Shown here one piece after another: positions 16,601 through 23,903 of a stretch of 38,201 bases of DNA (position 1 is the stretch's first letter; every line of letters starts with the position of its first letter). Both the position numbers and the translations under genes were made by a program. The stretch is taken from IMG/VR virus record IMGVR_UViG_3300043446_001588, positions 1-38,201 of that record, one strand, 5' to 3'. The stretch is from a virus. The notes under the pieces are model-generated. The model ran no database searches and had not been told where the DNA came from. It saw only the letters and a program-made list of their open reading frames with translations.

Positions 16601-16710
16601 GAGATCGTCCCAACGCTGCCGGTCTGAGGACCGGGTGTAATAATAATTTCAGCGGGCTGCTGTGGGTTGATCTGAGCCGGTGAGTTATTCGTTACCGGAA
16701 TGATTTCCAT
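13693..16710 (-). CDS. collagen-like fibre protein (1005 aa)
   Basis: Residues about 42-507 and 559-985 are uninterrupted Gly-X-Y triplets, roughly 155 and 142 of them. Gln is very common at Y (GPQGXQG, GNQG, GFQG). Other positions are Pro, Ala, Asn, Phe, Tyr, Thr and Asp. The two arms are separated by a globular 50-residue segment (TSVTILGSYPDYASLIADHP, DGYLVDGDLYVWDGSNW) that resembles a linker often found in phage collagen-like proteins and may nucleate the trimer. The N-terminal 41 residues and the last 20 (IITESDQNILAAIIFGR) are non-collagenous. A homotrimeric rod would be long: 900 residues at about 0.29 nm each gives roughly 260 nm if fully helical. Without prolyl hydroxylation its stability must come from Gln/charge contacts. 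Likely a head or neck whisker or side fibre. Confidence 0.93.
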   Translation of the reverse strand: MEIIPVTNNSPAQINPQQPAEIIITPGPQTGSVGTISAPLSGPRGPQGNQGAQGAQGAQGAEGQQGEQGSRGPQGHQGDTGQHGAQGNQGVKGAQGFQGNQGTQGPRGYTGNQGAQGNQGSQGTTGAQGPQGSRGYQGYQGNQGIVGAQGSQGGPGVQGDVGAQGAQGHQGVDGVQGHQGFQGDVGPQGVQGVQGEQGEQGPQGNTGSQGFQGETGPQGWQGYQGNQGYQGFQGTQGNQGDAGPQGVQGYQGDTGPQGNQGFQGFQGEIGPQGNQGNQGVQGYQGNQGHQGVQGLTGSTGAQGFQGHQGYQGPQGNQGFQGDTGSQGSQGSVGAQGNQGFQGAQGVQGHQGVDGDIGPQGYQGDTGPQGAQGNQGHQGVQGSTGSQGNQGYTGEQGPQGVQGHQGFQGVTGAQGSEGPQGLSGPQGNQGVQGSTGDTGPQGPQGTQGNQGYQGAQGAQGVQGTQGNQGDTGPQGTQGFQGDTGAQGPQGFQGDQGTQGVQGPQGYQGNDGTSVTILGSYPDYASLIADHPTGSLGDGYLVDGDLYVWDGSNWDNVGTIEGPQGAQGTQGYQGDTGAQGNVGAQGPQGSQGDTGPQGFQGDTGSQGNTGPQGSTGSQGPQGETGPQGETGPQGDTGPQGFQGNDGPQGFQGHQGSTGSQGPQGSDGVQGFQGAEGAQGPQGYTGPQGPQGDDGPQGLTGAQGSQGHQGYQGTQGHQGDDGPQGFQGDTGVQGPQGSTGAQGSQGDSGPQGTQGNQGDQGPQGDEGPQGATGATGAQGPQGDDGPQGSTGAQGPQGFQGNQGTQGVQGYQGTQGDTGAQGTQGTQGDTGPQGPQGFQGSTGAQGPQGDIGPQGLAGPQGSTGAQGNQGHQGATGAQGSTGAQGTQGDTGAQGPQGHQGTQGTQGVQGHQGTQGTQGSTGAQGPQGDTGPQGNQGYQGVQGSQGNQGTQGNQGYQGSQGNQGFQGTQGNQGTQGFQGTQGTQGYQGYQGEGIITESDQNILAAIIFGR

Positions 16711-16716
16711 GAGTTA

Positions 16717-17382
16717 CTACCTCACGGTCCACTCAGTAATGATCCTTGCCTTGCCCCGCAGGTGGGTCTTTACGACATCATCAACAGTACGTGTCTGTAG
16801 ATCCCACCGATACCAGTTGCCGGGAAGGATAAGAGAACTATCAGTAGCCGGAAGCGTAAGCGTTACACGGGTAGCCCAACGCTCAGCGTCATCGGCATCA
16901 AACCCCTGAATCAGTTCAGAAGTAGTATCGAATTCGGCAACTATGCTGTTGCCACGCCACCACTTGTATTGGTACCCGTAAGCGGGGACCCAATAGTCGG
17001 CAGCATATGTCGAATAGATATATGGGTTACGGACCTGAGCAGACCAAGTGGTCTCTACCCATTCCGGCTGGTCAACCTCTTCAGGGTTGACGTGGGTCCA
17101 GTTAACATCAGTAAATAGAAACTGGAATTCGGCAGTATCACCTTGAACCCACTCAAGGTTGTACGCCTCAGGTAGAAGGCTTGCGGTATTAGAAGAAGTA
17201 GAAGTTGTCATATCCGTAACTCCAGCGAACCCAGCGGGGGGCCAGTTAGACCCATCGGCAGCAGCAGATGCTCCCAAGGGGTAGGGAACAGTCTCATTCT
17301 GTTCAGCAAATACTTCTGCTGACGCAGTCACGGTGTTTGGTACGTATGACCCAACTCTATAAACGACGGGTACGGTCGCCAT
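16717..17382 (-). CDS. BppU-like N-terminal domain structural protein
   Basis: 221 residues with an AGGAGG site seven bases before the ATG. The middle contains NLEWVQGDTAEFQFLFTDVN followed later by WSAQVRNPYIYS. The central 'GDT-x-x-F-x-F' strand plus 'W-x-A-Q-V-R' is how BppU-type N-terminal domains of phage baseplates and fibre-docking proteins look. It then has WWRGNSIVAEFDTT, RWATRVTLTLPATDSS and a C-terminal GNWYRWDLQTRTVDDVVKTH. Such domains form the anchor by which fibres attach to a structural ring. Since the collagen-like gene follows at six bases, it may be the adaptor or partner for that fibre. Family call is tentative. Confidence 0.55.
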   Translation of the reverse strand: MATVPVVYRVGSYVPNTVTASAEVFAEQNETVPYPLGASAAADGSNWPPAGFAGVTDMTTSTSSNTASLLPEAYNLEWVQGDTAEFQFLFTDVNWTHVNPEEVDQPEWVETTWSAQVRNPYIYSTYAADYWVPAYGYQYKWWRGNSIVAEFDTTSELIQGFDADDAERWATRVTLTLPATDSSLILPGNWYRWDLQTRTVDDVVKTHLRGKARIITEWTVR

Positions 17383-17393
17383 TGTCTTTCCTC

Positions 17394-18980
17394 CTACATC
17401 TTAATGTAGAAGTAAAGACTCAAAGAAGGTGGCTTGAACGATACGGGTTGCCCGTCACCTACAGCCCTATGTTCAGGAAGGGTGTGGGTATGGCCGCTAT
17501 GGGTTGACGTAGCCGAAATGACGTGGGTGTGGTTAGACACAGACCCAATGGAGTGCTGATGTCCACCAGCAGCAGTGATTGAGACGTTTGCGTACCCCAC
17601 GGTTGAATGGGGGCTGGGGATGGTGTGATAGGTATGACTGGCATCAACAAAGATGATGTCCATACAACTATCCGCTGGCCCAAGGGTAGCGACCATCGGG
17701 AAGCCCTTATCCCAGTCGTGGATATGCCCATTATCAACAGCAGTATGGGTATGGGAACCAGCCGACCCAATAGAGTGGGTGTGACTACCACCGCCATCGG
17801 TAGACCCACTGTGACTATGACTTCCACCGCTCTCGGTAGAAGTTGCTGAGGCGTCCTGATGTCGGTGAGATGGGAGATTCGACGTTGAGATAGTTACATC
17901 GACGGAGCCGGTGTCGTCCAACCGAGTTCCATGCTCTACGTTCACGAAACCACCGAATGAATCGAAGTTTCCCGCTCCGATAGGGAAGCGTCCACGCATA
18001 TCAGGAAGGTAGATACGCCCAGTGTCTACCCAACTGGGGAACAGACCGGGAAGATTTCCAGCCTCTTCAGTTGCGTAGTCACCACCGAGCAGAGGAAGCC
18101 ATCCGTCCATCTTGTCGGGGGTAAGGAATGACGAAATGACGGAGCCTGCTGGAAGGTTCGGCTGTAGGGAAGTCCAAACATTTCCATCGTCATATGATCG
18201 GTAGACGCTTACATCGCCGTTAGAAGTGTTTACCCATACGTCACCGATATCGGGAGTAGTGGCGTCACGTTCGGCTCCGGTTCCCCATGCGATGGTTTCG
18301 GTCGTAATAACGTCCTTGCCAGCGACGGTAGCCCCGTCATTGGCCGTGAGAACATCGGCAACAAGTTCATTTTGAACAGTTACCTGACCGACTCCAGTGC
18401 GGGAAATGAAAGCGTCTGTAGCGGCTGAACCTGATCCCCAAGAGATAGTCCCATTGCCGCTGATGTTTACCTTGACGTTAGAACCATCGGAGGCGTAGTT
18501 GCGGAGGATATTCGCAACATTGTTACCGACGACACTCGTCTGAAGTAGGTTCCTCTTGTCAATGATATGGAGGTTTCCACTGCCCCCCGAAGCGGGAATG
18601 AATACCGCCGCCAGCACAGTCATGGTGCTGTTGATCTCCGGGTATACCGGGTTTGCGGACGGGGTTCCTGCTACAACACAGAACGGCTGAGCCTGTGCGG
18701 TATCAAAGACAATGAGATCAAAACGGGGGTTAGCACCTTCCGGTGCCACCGCCACGTTCTGATTTTCTGACATCGAATAAATAACACCGTTGACCACAAG
18801 GGTATGTGGACCAGCGCCAACGCTGGCAGTGGTTCCAACAAGCGTTACTTTACAACCCGTAATAACACCGTACTGACCGTTACCTAGGATCAGGAAATCG
18901 CCCTGATCAGGCTGTGCAGTCTGAAAATCAGGAGCGTACGTGGATGCGTTCGGGATGATAAAACCATCACGGAGCGCCAT
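17394..18980 (-). CDS. collar-domain fibre with HxH ladder tip
   Basis: 528 residues. The N-terminal 120 residues are a beta-rich attachment region (DQGDFLILGNGQYGVITGCK). A shaft-like middle follows, then a collar domain near residues 278-345 (PAGSVISSFLTPDKMDGWLP, TGRIYLPDMRGRFPIGAGNF). The C-terminal 160 residues contain at least eight HxH motifs spaced by Gly/Ser-rich segments: HRH, HSH, HTH, HTH, HIH, HQH, HTH and HTH. The protein ends VSFKPPSLSLYFYIKM, as in other collar fibres. In T4 gp37 the receptor-binding tip is a trimer whose HxH motifs bind seven irons; the same architecture is a reasonable inference here. It is probably the receptor-binding or distal fibre protein. Confidence 0.8.
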   Translation of the reverse strand: MALRDGFIIPNASTYAPDFQTAQPDQGDFLILGNGQYGVITGCKVTLVGTTASVGAGPHTLVVNGVIYSMSENQNVAVAPEGANPRFDLIVFDTAQAQPFCVVAGTPSANPVYPEINSTMTVLAAVFIPASGGSGNLHIIDKRNLLQTSVVGNNVANILRNYASDGSNVKVNISGNGTISWGSGSAATDAFISRTGVGQVTVQNELVADVLTANDGATVAGKDVITTETIAWGTGAERDATTPDIGDVWVNTSNGDVSVYRSYDDGNVWTSLQPNLPAGSVISSFLTPDKMDGWLPLLGGDYATEEAGNLPGLFPSWVDTGRIYLPDMRGRFPIGAGNFDSFGGFVNVEHGTRLDDTGSVDVTISTSNLPSHRHQDASATSTESGGSHSHSGSTDGGGSHTHSIGSAGSHTHTAVDNGHIHDWDKGFPMVATLGPADSCMDIIFVDASHTYHTIPSPHSTVGYANVSITAAGGHQHSIGSVSNHTHVISATSTHSGHTHTLPEHRAVGDGQPVSFKPPSLSLYFYIKM

Positions 18981-18999
18981 AGTTTTTTGCTCCTAACTA

Positions 19000-19302
19000 T
19001 CAGTCGACGGCGATTACTACAGTTTCCTGCGCTGCAATCTGCTCCGTATCTACACGAGTAACAGTGATCGTGTAGGTATCGGGATCAGCGTACGTATGGG
19101 TAGCGGTGTAGGCACCATCTACGTCCGTCGTGATCTCGTCGGTCGATTCATCGCCCCAGTCGATTACGTAATCAAGTTCAGGCTGAAGGCTGGTGAGTTC
19201 GTAGGTGTACTCAACATCCTCGTAATCGGTACCAGCATGGTCAAGAGCGACCTGACCGTCTCGCACGTTCATGGAGAGATAGTGAACAGTTGCAATACCC
19301 AT
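19000..19302 (-). CDS. PKD-domain protein (100 aa)
   Basis: 100 residues with a good AAGGAG ribosome site. It contains YVIDWGDESTDEITTDVDG followed by YTATHTYADPDTYTITVTRV, the PKD fold signature (strand, 'W-x-GDE-x-T', then 'H-x-Y-a-x-x-G/D-x-Y-x-I-x-V-x-V'). PKD modules are immunoglobulin-like beta-sandwiches used on surfaces and capsids. As a short single-domain protein directly after the capsid-region genes, it could be a decoration protein on the capsid surface, much as Ig-like domains decorate other phage heads. Function beyond the fold is inference. Confidence 0.75.
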   Translation of the reverse strand: MGIATVHYLSMNVRDGQVALDHAGTDYEDVEYTYELTSLQPELDYVIDWGDESTDEITTDVDGAYTATHTYADPDTYTITVTRVDTEQIAAQETVVIAVD

Positions 19303-19314
19303 TTGGATGGCTCC

Positions 19315-19626
19315 TTAGTGCCAAATCTTGCCGAGACCCTCAAGTTCTGCGGCAATGTAGATCGGGACCCGGTAGCGATTACCGGCTTCAAAGGTGTAGC
19401 GCTCCTTGCGGCCATTTGCGATGTACGACATCTCTTCGACGTTGTCGTTTACACGAATGACCACAGTCCTGACGCCACTCTGCTGAGGGGCTTCTGCGAC
19501 GATTGGATCTACCTCTACCTCGGGCACTGCTGGACCAGCAGTTACGCTAGAGAGAGTGGCGACCCCGCCCTCAACTTCTTCATTACGTTCCTCATTCTGA
19601 GGGTTAACACGCTTAGGTGCAGGCAC
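19315..19626 (-). CDS. small conserved capsid-region protein (103 aa)
   Basis: This frame is open far upstream into the capsid gene, but a GTG at 19626 with AGGAG eight bases before it is the likely start, giving 103 residues. The N-terminal half is acidic and Pro-rich (VPEVEVDPIVAEAPQQSG). The C-terminal half is compact: VRTVVIRVNDNVEEMSYIAN, then RKERYTFEAGNRYRVPIYIA, then LEGLGKIWH. The 'YTFE-x-G-x-x-YRVP-x-Y-x-A-x-x-L-x-x-LG-x-x-WH' ending looks conserved in phage genes placed after the major capsid protein. I do not know a function; a head accessory protein is a reasonable guess. A strong hairpin lies between it and the capsid gene. Confidence 0.7.
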   Translation of the reverse strand: MPAPKRVNPQNEERNEEVEGGVATLSSVTAGPAVPEVEVDPIVAEAPQQSGVRTVVIRVNDNVEEMSYIANGRKERYTFEAGNRYRVPIYIAAELEGLGKIWH

Positions 19627-19677
19627 GGTGGGTTCTCCTGTTAGTGGATTAATACTGCTTTTACAAGTATCGCACAC

Positions 19678-19704
19678 GGGGGTGGGCCATGACGACCCAC
19701 CCCC
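19678..19704 (-). terminator. G/C-rich hairpin after the major capsid gene
   Basis: On the minus strand a perfect 9-bp stem (GGGGGTGGG with CCCACCCCC, nine-base loop) lies 26 bases after the capsid gene stop. It is followed by GTGTGCGATACTTG, not a T-run, so it is not a classic intrinsic terminator. It may protect the 3' end of the abundant capsid transcript or cause partial termination. Confidence 0.5.
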
Positions 19705-19729
19705 GCATCCGAATGAATCAGTTGTCAGA

Positions 19730-21010
19730 TCAGCCGTTGGTACGGATCTTGACGACAGCCGAATCGGTGATGAGGCCGAAGCCCCAAATGCTGTACCACG
19801 CAAGGGCGTGCTCACGACCGAAGTCAAGAACACCACCGTCACGGAGTTCGACCGGCAGAGAGATCGCATGACCGAAGGCGTTGTCGCCAAGCATGAGAGC
19901 CTCAAACTGCTCGGTGTCCGGGGTGACAGTGAAGTCAGACGGCCAGTACTGATCCCAGCCCGGAGTTGCGACTGCACTCGGCTCGGAATCCGAGTCAAGG
20001 CCGTCAAGGGCGGGACCGTCTTCGATACCCTCGGTGAGGGCGTTTCCGTCCACAGCCGAGTCTCCTCCACGCCATGCGGCGGGGGTTCCATCGTCGTAGG
20101 CGGTGTTGATGTAGTCAGCCGGGTTTGCCAGCGGACGACCAACCTGAGTGGTTTCGATGAACACGACATCGTAGAGACGACCGATTTCACCGAGCATGAA
20201 GTTACCGGGAGCGGCGTACTTCGAAACTTCGATGAATTCCGGGGTGTCTCGGAGTTGACGGCTCTGCGACGGGTGGATGAAGCAGACGTAGGTCTCACCG
20301 AGCCGTGGGATGTTCTTGCTTGAGAGTTCAAGCACTGCATCCTTGACGGCGTGCGGGGTGAGGAAGTAGCCACCGTCACCAATGGTGCCGGAGTCAGCCT
20401 GCGTACCCTTGTTGTAGATACCGTAACCGGTGGTCAGGTCGGAAGGAGCGCTGTAGCCGTAAACCGTGCTGGAAGCCGACTGAAGCGTCTCACGAGCCTG
20501 CGTGTCCATGTAGAGCGCCATGTTGCGTCCAAGAAGACGTGAGGCCGAGGCCATAACGTCATCGAACGAGGCGTTCAGAAGGAGTTCCGAAACGGCGATT
20601 GCGAAGCCATGCTCTGCAACCGTGATTCGGTACTGCTGGGCGGTGATGCCGTAGGTCTTCATACGGATACCTTCAACCAGCGGACCCGAAGGGATCGGAA
20701 GGTTGTTGTAGCGCATGAAGTTGACGGTAAGACCCGGCATGACGCCAAGTTCCGTCTTCTTTACAGCAAACTGCTCAAAGCGGAGTACGGGCATGGCCTG
20801 AAAGAGAATCTCCTTCGACCACACGGTCTGAATCGCTGGACCCATAAGTGAGGTACCAGCGGTCACACCTGCGCCGTAGCCACCAGTGATGTTCGCACCT
20901 GCAAACGAGGTGTCGTAACCGGCAGGAGCGCTGAACGCTGTGCCGTTAATGCCACCAGCAACCCGGTTAGTACCGGTGATGGCAGATCCGTCGGGGATCT
21001 GAAAAGCCAT
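19730..21010 (-). CDS. major capsid protein (N4 gp56-like, HK97 fold)
   Basis: 426 residues with a perfect AGGAGG site. The N-terminus is Gly/Ala/Ser-rich (a disordered arm). It is followed by QTVWSKEILFQAMPVLRFEQ and KTELGVMPGLTVNFMRYNNL. This segment and the later VAEHGFAIAVSELLLNASFD, RLLGRNMALYMDTQARETLQ and PSQSRQLRDTPEFIEV are typical of the N4-gp56-like branch of HK97-fold capsid proteins. C-terminal strands include HALAWYSIWGFGLITDSAVV. The gene order scaffold then major capsid supports the call. The protein forms the icosahedral shell. The fold-branch name is from motif recognition and is less certain than the capsid role. Confidence 0.88.
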   Translation of the reverse strand: MAFQIPDGSAITGTNRVAGGINGTAFSAPAGYDTSFAGANITGGYGAGVTAGTSLMGPAIQTVWSKEILFQAMPVLRFEQFAVKKTELGVMPGLTVNFMRYNNLPIPSGPLVEGIRMKTYGITAQQYRITVAEHGFAIAVSELLLNASFDDVMASASRLLGRNMALYMDTQARETLQSASSTVYGYSAPSDLTTGYGIYNKGTQADSGTIGDGGYFLTPHAVKDAVLELSSKNIPRLGETYVCFIHPSQSRQLRDTPEFIEVSKYAAPGNFMLGEIGRLYDVVFIETTQVGRPLANPADYINTAYDDGTPAAWRGGDSAVDGNALTEGIEDGPALDGLDSDSEPSAVATPGWDQYWPSDFTVTPDTEQFEALMLGDNAFGHAISLPVELRDGGVLDFGREHALAWYSIWGFGLITDSAVVKIRTNG

Positions 21011-21061
21011 GGGATGTCCTCCTATGGACTGGCTTGATGGATAGGGAAGTTACTTCTGCCG

Positions 21062-21895
21062 TTAGCCTCGGTACTGACGGCCAGCAGCGTTGAGAAGGCT
21101 TGCCCGATAGCGCTTATACGTTTCCATGTCCATGGACCGGATATCATCCGGCGTAATCGATTCGTACGTCTCCATTTGTTCCATTGGCCCCACAGGAGGA
21201 GCAGTTGGTGCTGCTCCCCGCATAGCCTGCCGCTGGGAGGAAACCGAGGCTTCCATTTGTCCCATAATGGCGGCAGTCCGTGCCTTCATCTCTTCGATGG
21301 AGGCATCGATCTCTTCTTCCGAATTTCCACGAATCAAATCACGGAGTTCGGGAATGATGTATTCCGAGTCTTGGGCAACTCGTTCTTGGCGGTAAGACTC
21401 CAACTCATTGAATCGGCGCTCACGTTCAAAAACTGCCCGGTCCTGCTCGTAGCGTCCTTCCAGTTCGGTGAAGCGGCTTGCCCACTCCTCCTCCTTACGC
21501 TTAAGGAGGTCCCGTACCTTCATGGACTCTTCTTCTTCAATGCGAGCACGTTCAGCCTGTGCTTCAACCTCGGCTCGGCGGGCTGCCTCAGCGGCCTCTC
21601 GTTCCTTGGTAATGGCCTTCAGTTGATCGTCCATTGATTGAATTCGACCGTAAAGTTTGTCCTTCTCTTCACGTCGGACTCGCTCAAGGTCTTCATCGGT
21701 GTAAAAACGGGGGTTATCCTCAAAAGAGGATTCGGCCACAGCGACCTGCTCTACAGGCTGCTGAGTGGGAACAAGGATGTTCCCTGCCATGGTCTCTGCC
21801 TGTACCTCTGCCCAAGTAGCCGCCGTTCGGGGGGCTTCTTTAGGATCGGCACCGACGATGAAACCGTCATTCGTATCAGTAACTTCCTGCGTCAT
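21062..21895 (-). CDS. scaffolding protein
   Basis: 277 residues from ATG 21895, preceded by AAGGA. A longer frame upstream lacks a ribosome site and starts in the intergenic region. Residues about 70-200 are a long charged helix (RVRREEKDKLYGRIQSMDDQ, EAAEAARRAEVEAQAERARI, RKEEEWASRFTELEGRYEQD), predicted coiled coil, as expected of a scaffold. The C-terminal part (YESITPDDIRSMDMETYKRY, RASLLNAAGRQYRG) is a short basic helix, the usual place of coat-binding in scaffolds. No protease motif is seen, so capsid maturation cleavage, if any, needs another gene. It lies between portal and capsid as usual. Confidence 0.85.
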   Translation of the reverse strand: MTQEVTDTNDGFIVGADPKEAPRTAATWAEVQAETMAGNILVPTQQPVEQVAVAESSFEDNPRFYTDEDLERVRREEKDKLYGRIQSMDDQLKAITKEREAAEAARRAEVEAQAERARIEEEESMKVRDLLKRKEEEWASRFTELEGRYEQDRAVFERERRFNELESYRQERVAQDSEYIIPELRDLIRGNSEEEIDASIEEMKARTAAIMGQMEASVSSQRQAMRGAAPTAPPVGPMEQMETYESITPDDIRSMDMETYKRYRASLLNAAGRQYRG

Positions 21896-21981
21896 ATGGG
21901 TCTTGTCCTTTTCAACAATTGGTTTTCCGGTACATATAGATATACCACACTTTTGGGTATATCCAAGCAAACCCTTGACAT

Positions 21982-23625
21982 TTATTCGAAGGTTTCACGC
22001 TCAGGCGGGTCTACTTCATACGCCATCTGCATTATCTGCATCGCTAAGTTGGGGTCTACAACTGGTGCCATCTGTCCATCACCCATGTCCTGACCGGGGA
22101 GAATCAGAGGCTGACCGTCAGGCGTCATGCCCGTGGCCTGAATAATGAACTGAGAAGCCTGTGCCTGAATGAGATTGAGGGCAGCCTGTTCCTTAGTGTC
22201 TTCCATCATCTCATCGTTGATTTCAGCGATCTTCTGCTCAGCGAACATCTCACCAAGATCACGAAGAGCGCCACGCTTCGATTCAAGACCCATAGCCATG
22301 CGGGCCTGAATTTCATTGATCTTGATAAGTACATCGACCGGAAGAGGCTCGGGCCAGTGAACAGATGTTTGGTAGGTGACCGGGTCTCCCGGATCTAGCA
22401 TCTCGTACTGGCCCGGTCGGAGCGGGATAGTGGCGATATACGGGTTATAGGCCAGCGCCTGAGGCTCTTTTACAGCGGCATGAAGGATGATCAATTCGTT
22501 GATCCGCTTGAACAGACGGGTGTATTGAATCTTCTTCAGATTGTACTTCTGCATCAGGGGCTGGTACTGAACAGCAAGGGCGGTTCCGCTGGTATTGGAG
22601 ATCGGCTGCATCTGACCTAGGGCCTGAGCAGGAATGCCCGTCATTTCGTGCATGGCCTGCTTGATCAGTTCCATGTAGCCCATGATCCCCGCAAAGTTCG
22701 TGTCCATGGACAGGTTTTCGATTCGGGCATCCTTCGTGCCGATTGTCCATACCTTCTTGGGACCCTTCTCAAGATTCGATGCCTTGGCACCGATGATGAC
22801 CGTTACTGGAGATCCGTGGTAGTTGATGATGTCGCTGACTTCGGTCGCCTTCTCGTTGAACTCACGGTTGAGCGGGACGATGTCAGTAATATCAGCCAAG
22901 CCCCACGGGGACGACGCAACGGGGATGTTCTGCGTATAAGCAATTGGGATCTCCCCCAGCGGATTAGGACGCTGGTCGATGCGCTCATCATTGATGTATT
23001 CCTCAATGAAGTCCTCAGTCAGGATCTCTGTATAGGTAAATACCTGACGAGCACCGTCAGAGGCTGTGCCCCAAAACTTATACTTTAGTTTGAATCTAAT
23101 AAGGCGTGTACGGTCGTGCGGATGCCATTCAGGGAAACAGAACGCCGGATTCAGAGGTAGGATACGGAACTTGCCGGGACGAGTTCTCCCGGCAGCATCC
23201 ACAAAGGCTTCTTCGTAAGCGATCTTGACGAACACATCGCCGGATACGGAACCGAACTGTCCCATTTCCCAAAGAGTCGTCGCCTTGTCGTTGTCATGTT
23301 CCCATGCCCGCTTCAGAAGATAGGGAATAACACCTTGGGTGGCCTCAGGAGCACCGAATTCCACACCTTTTCCAAAGGTGAAGTTAGTCATGTAATCAGC
23401 AAACGCTTTTACATAATTAAAAGAAAGTTGAGATTCACCCAACTCCCTGCGATAGGCCCAGTGGTGACCTAGATACCACGCCCAGTTACTTGCGTACCTG
23501 TTTAGACGAGGTCCATGAACTTCGAACTCTTCGTCTGCCAACTCCACCAGACCGAGCGGCGAAATGGCAACGGTAAGATCGCTCGCTGCTGCTCGGTATG
23601 AGGGAGGATAGAAGTTTAGCGACAT
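21982..23625 (-). CDS. portal protein
   Basis: 547 residues. The mix of an N-terminal region, a clip/stem centre and a long helical C-terminus fits a portal of the SPP1 gp6 kind. Recognisable pieces are GHHWAYRRELGESQLSFNYV, IPVASSPWGLADITDIVPLN, FNEKATEVSDIINYHGSPVT and QPISNTSGTALAVQYQPLMQ, the last being a typical portal helix. RINELIILHAAVKEPQALAY and the GDPVTYQTSVHWPEPLPVDV segment follow. It ends with an acidic tail, PERETFE. It forms the dodecameric ring where DNA enters the head. There is no clear Shine-Dalgarno before the ATG. Confidence 0.9.
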   Translation of the reverse strand: MSLNFYPPSYRAAASDLTVAISPLGLVELADEEFEVHGPRLNRYASNWAWYLGHHWAYRRELGESQLSFNYVKAFADYMTNFTFGKGVEFGAPEATQGVIPYLLKRAWEHDNDKATTLWEMGQFGSVSGDVFVKIAYEEAFVDAAGRTRPGKFRILPLNPAFCFPEWHPHDRTRLIRFKLKYKFWGTASDGARQVFTYTEILTEDFIEEYINDERIDQRPNPLGEIPIAYTQNIPVASSPWGLADITDIVPLNREFNEKATEVSDIINYHGSPVTVIIGAKASNLEKGPKKVWTIGTKDARIENLSMDTNFAGIMGYMELIKQAMHEMTGIPAQALGQMQPISNTSGTALAVQYQPLMQKYNLKKIQYTRLFKRINELIILHAAVKEPQALAYNPYIATIPLRPGQYEMLDPGDPVTYQTSVHWPEPLPVDVLIKINEIQARMAMGLESKRGALRDLGEMFAEQKIAEINDEMMEDTKEQAALNLIQAQASQFIIQATGMTPDGQPLILPGQDMGDGQMAPVVDPNLAMQIMQMAYEVDPPERETFE

Positions 23626-23675
23626 ACTTTTACCACTTTATCAGAAAGGGTCTGAAAACTCTTGATGGAAATCTG

Positions 23676-23704
23676 TTGCAGTACAGGATTCGGTTTGCTA
23701 TGTT
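23676..23704 (+). promoter_or_regulatory. promoter, TTGCAG / 17 / TATGTT
   Basis: A -35 TTGCAG (23676-23681) is spaced 17 bases from -10 TATGTT (23699-23704). Seven bases later is the ATG at 23712, with no Shine-Dalgarno. An in-frame ATG at 23700 is part of the -10 itself. This predicts a leaderless transcript starting at or just before the start codon. Confidence 0.5.
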
Positions 23705-23711
23705 ACATCGC

Positions 23712-23903
23712 ATGAAGAGTAAGTACGATTTTAAGCGTCCTTTTTGTCAGATCTGTGGCCTGACCGGAGGGTGGTACACCCAAGATGGTTGGATTACATG
23801 TGAGGAACACTACAGCATTCCAAAGCCTGCGCTTCCTCTTTACGATTCAGTCACAGGTGATGTAATCATTCGTCGTGATAGTACAGCATCCCAATTGGGT
23901 TAA
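23712..23903 (+). CDS. small zinc-knuckle protein (63 aa)
   Basis: A rightward gene in a leftward block. It starts MKSKYDFKRPFCQICGLTGG and has FCQIC plus ITCEEH, a C2-CH type zinc site within 25 residues, followed by a polar tail ending STASQLG. ATG 23712 is chosen because the -10 hexamer TATGTT lies seven bases before it. An alternative in-frame ATG at 23700 overlaps the hexamer. The 3' end overlaps the convergent gene by 38 bases. The zinc site is directly visible; whether it binds nucleic acid or protein is unknown. Confidence 0.65.
   Translation: MKSKYDFKRPFCQICGLTGGWYTQDGWITCEEHYSIPKPALPLYDSVTGDVIIRRDSTASQLG

Noticed and set aside
13743-16683. Many long open frames on both strands across the collagen-like gene
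   Set aside because: They arise from the low-complexity GGN-rich repeat and have no independent ribosome sites or recognisable protein features. The Gly-X-Y frame explains the whole stretch.
19627-20382. Upstream extension of the 103-residue gene through the capsid gene
   Set aside because: The extension is a shadow of the major capsid gene in another frame. A GTG with AGGAG at 19626 gives a clean start after the capsid stop.
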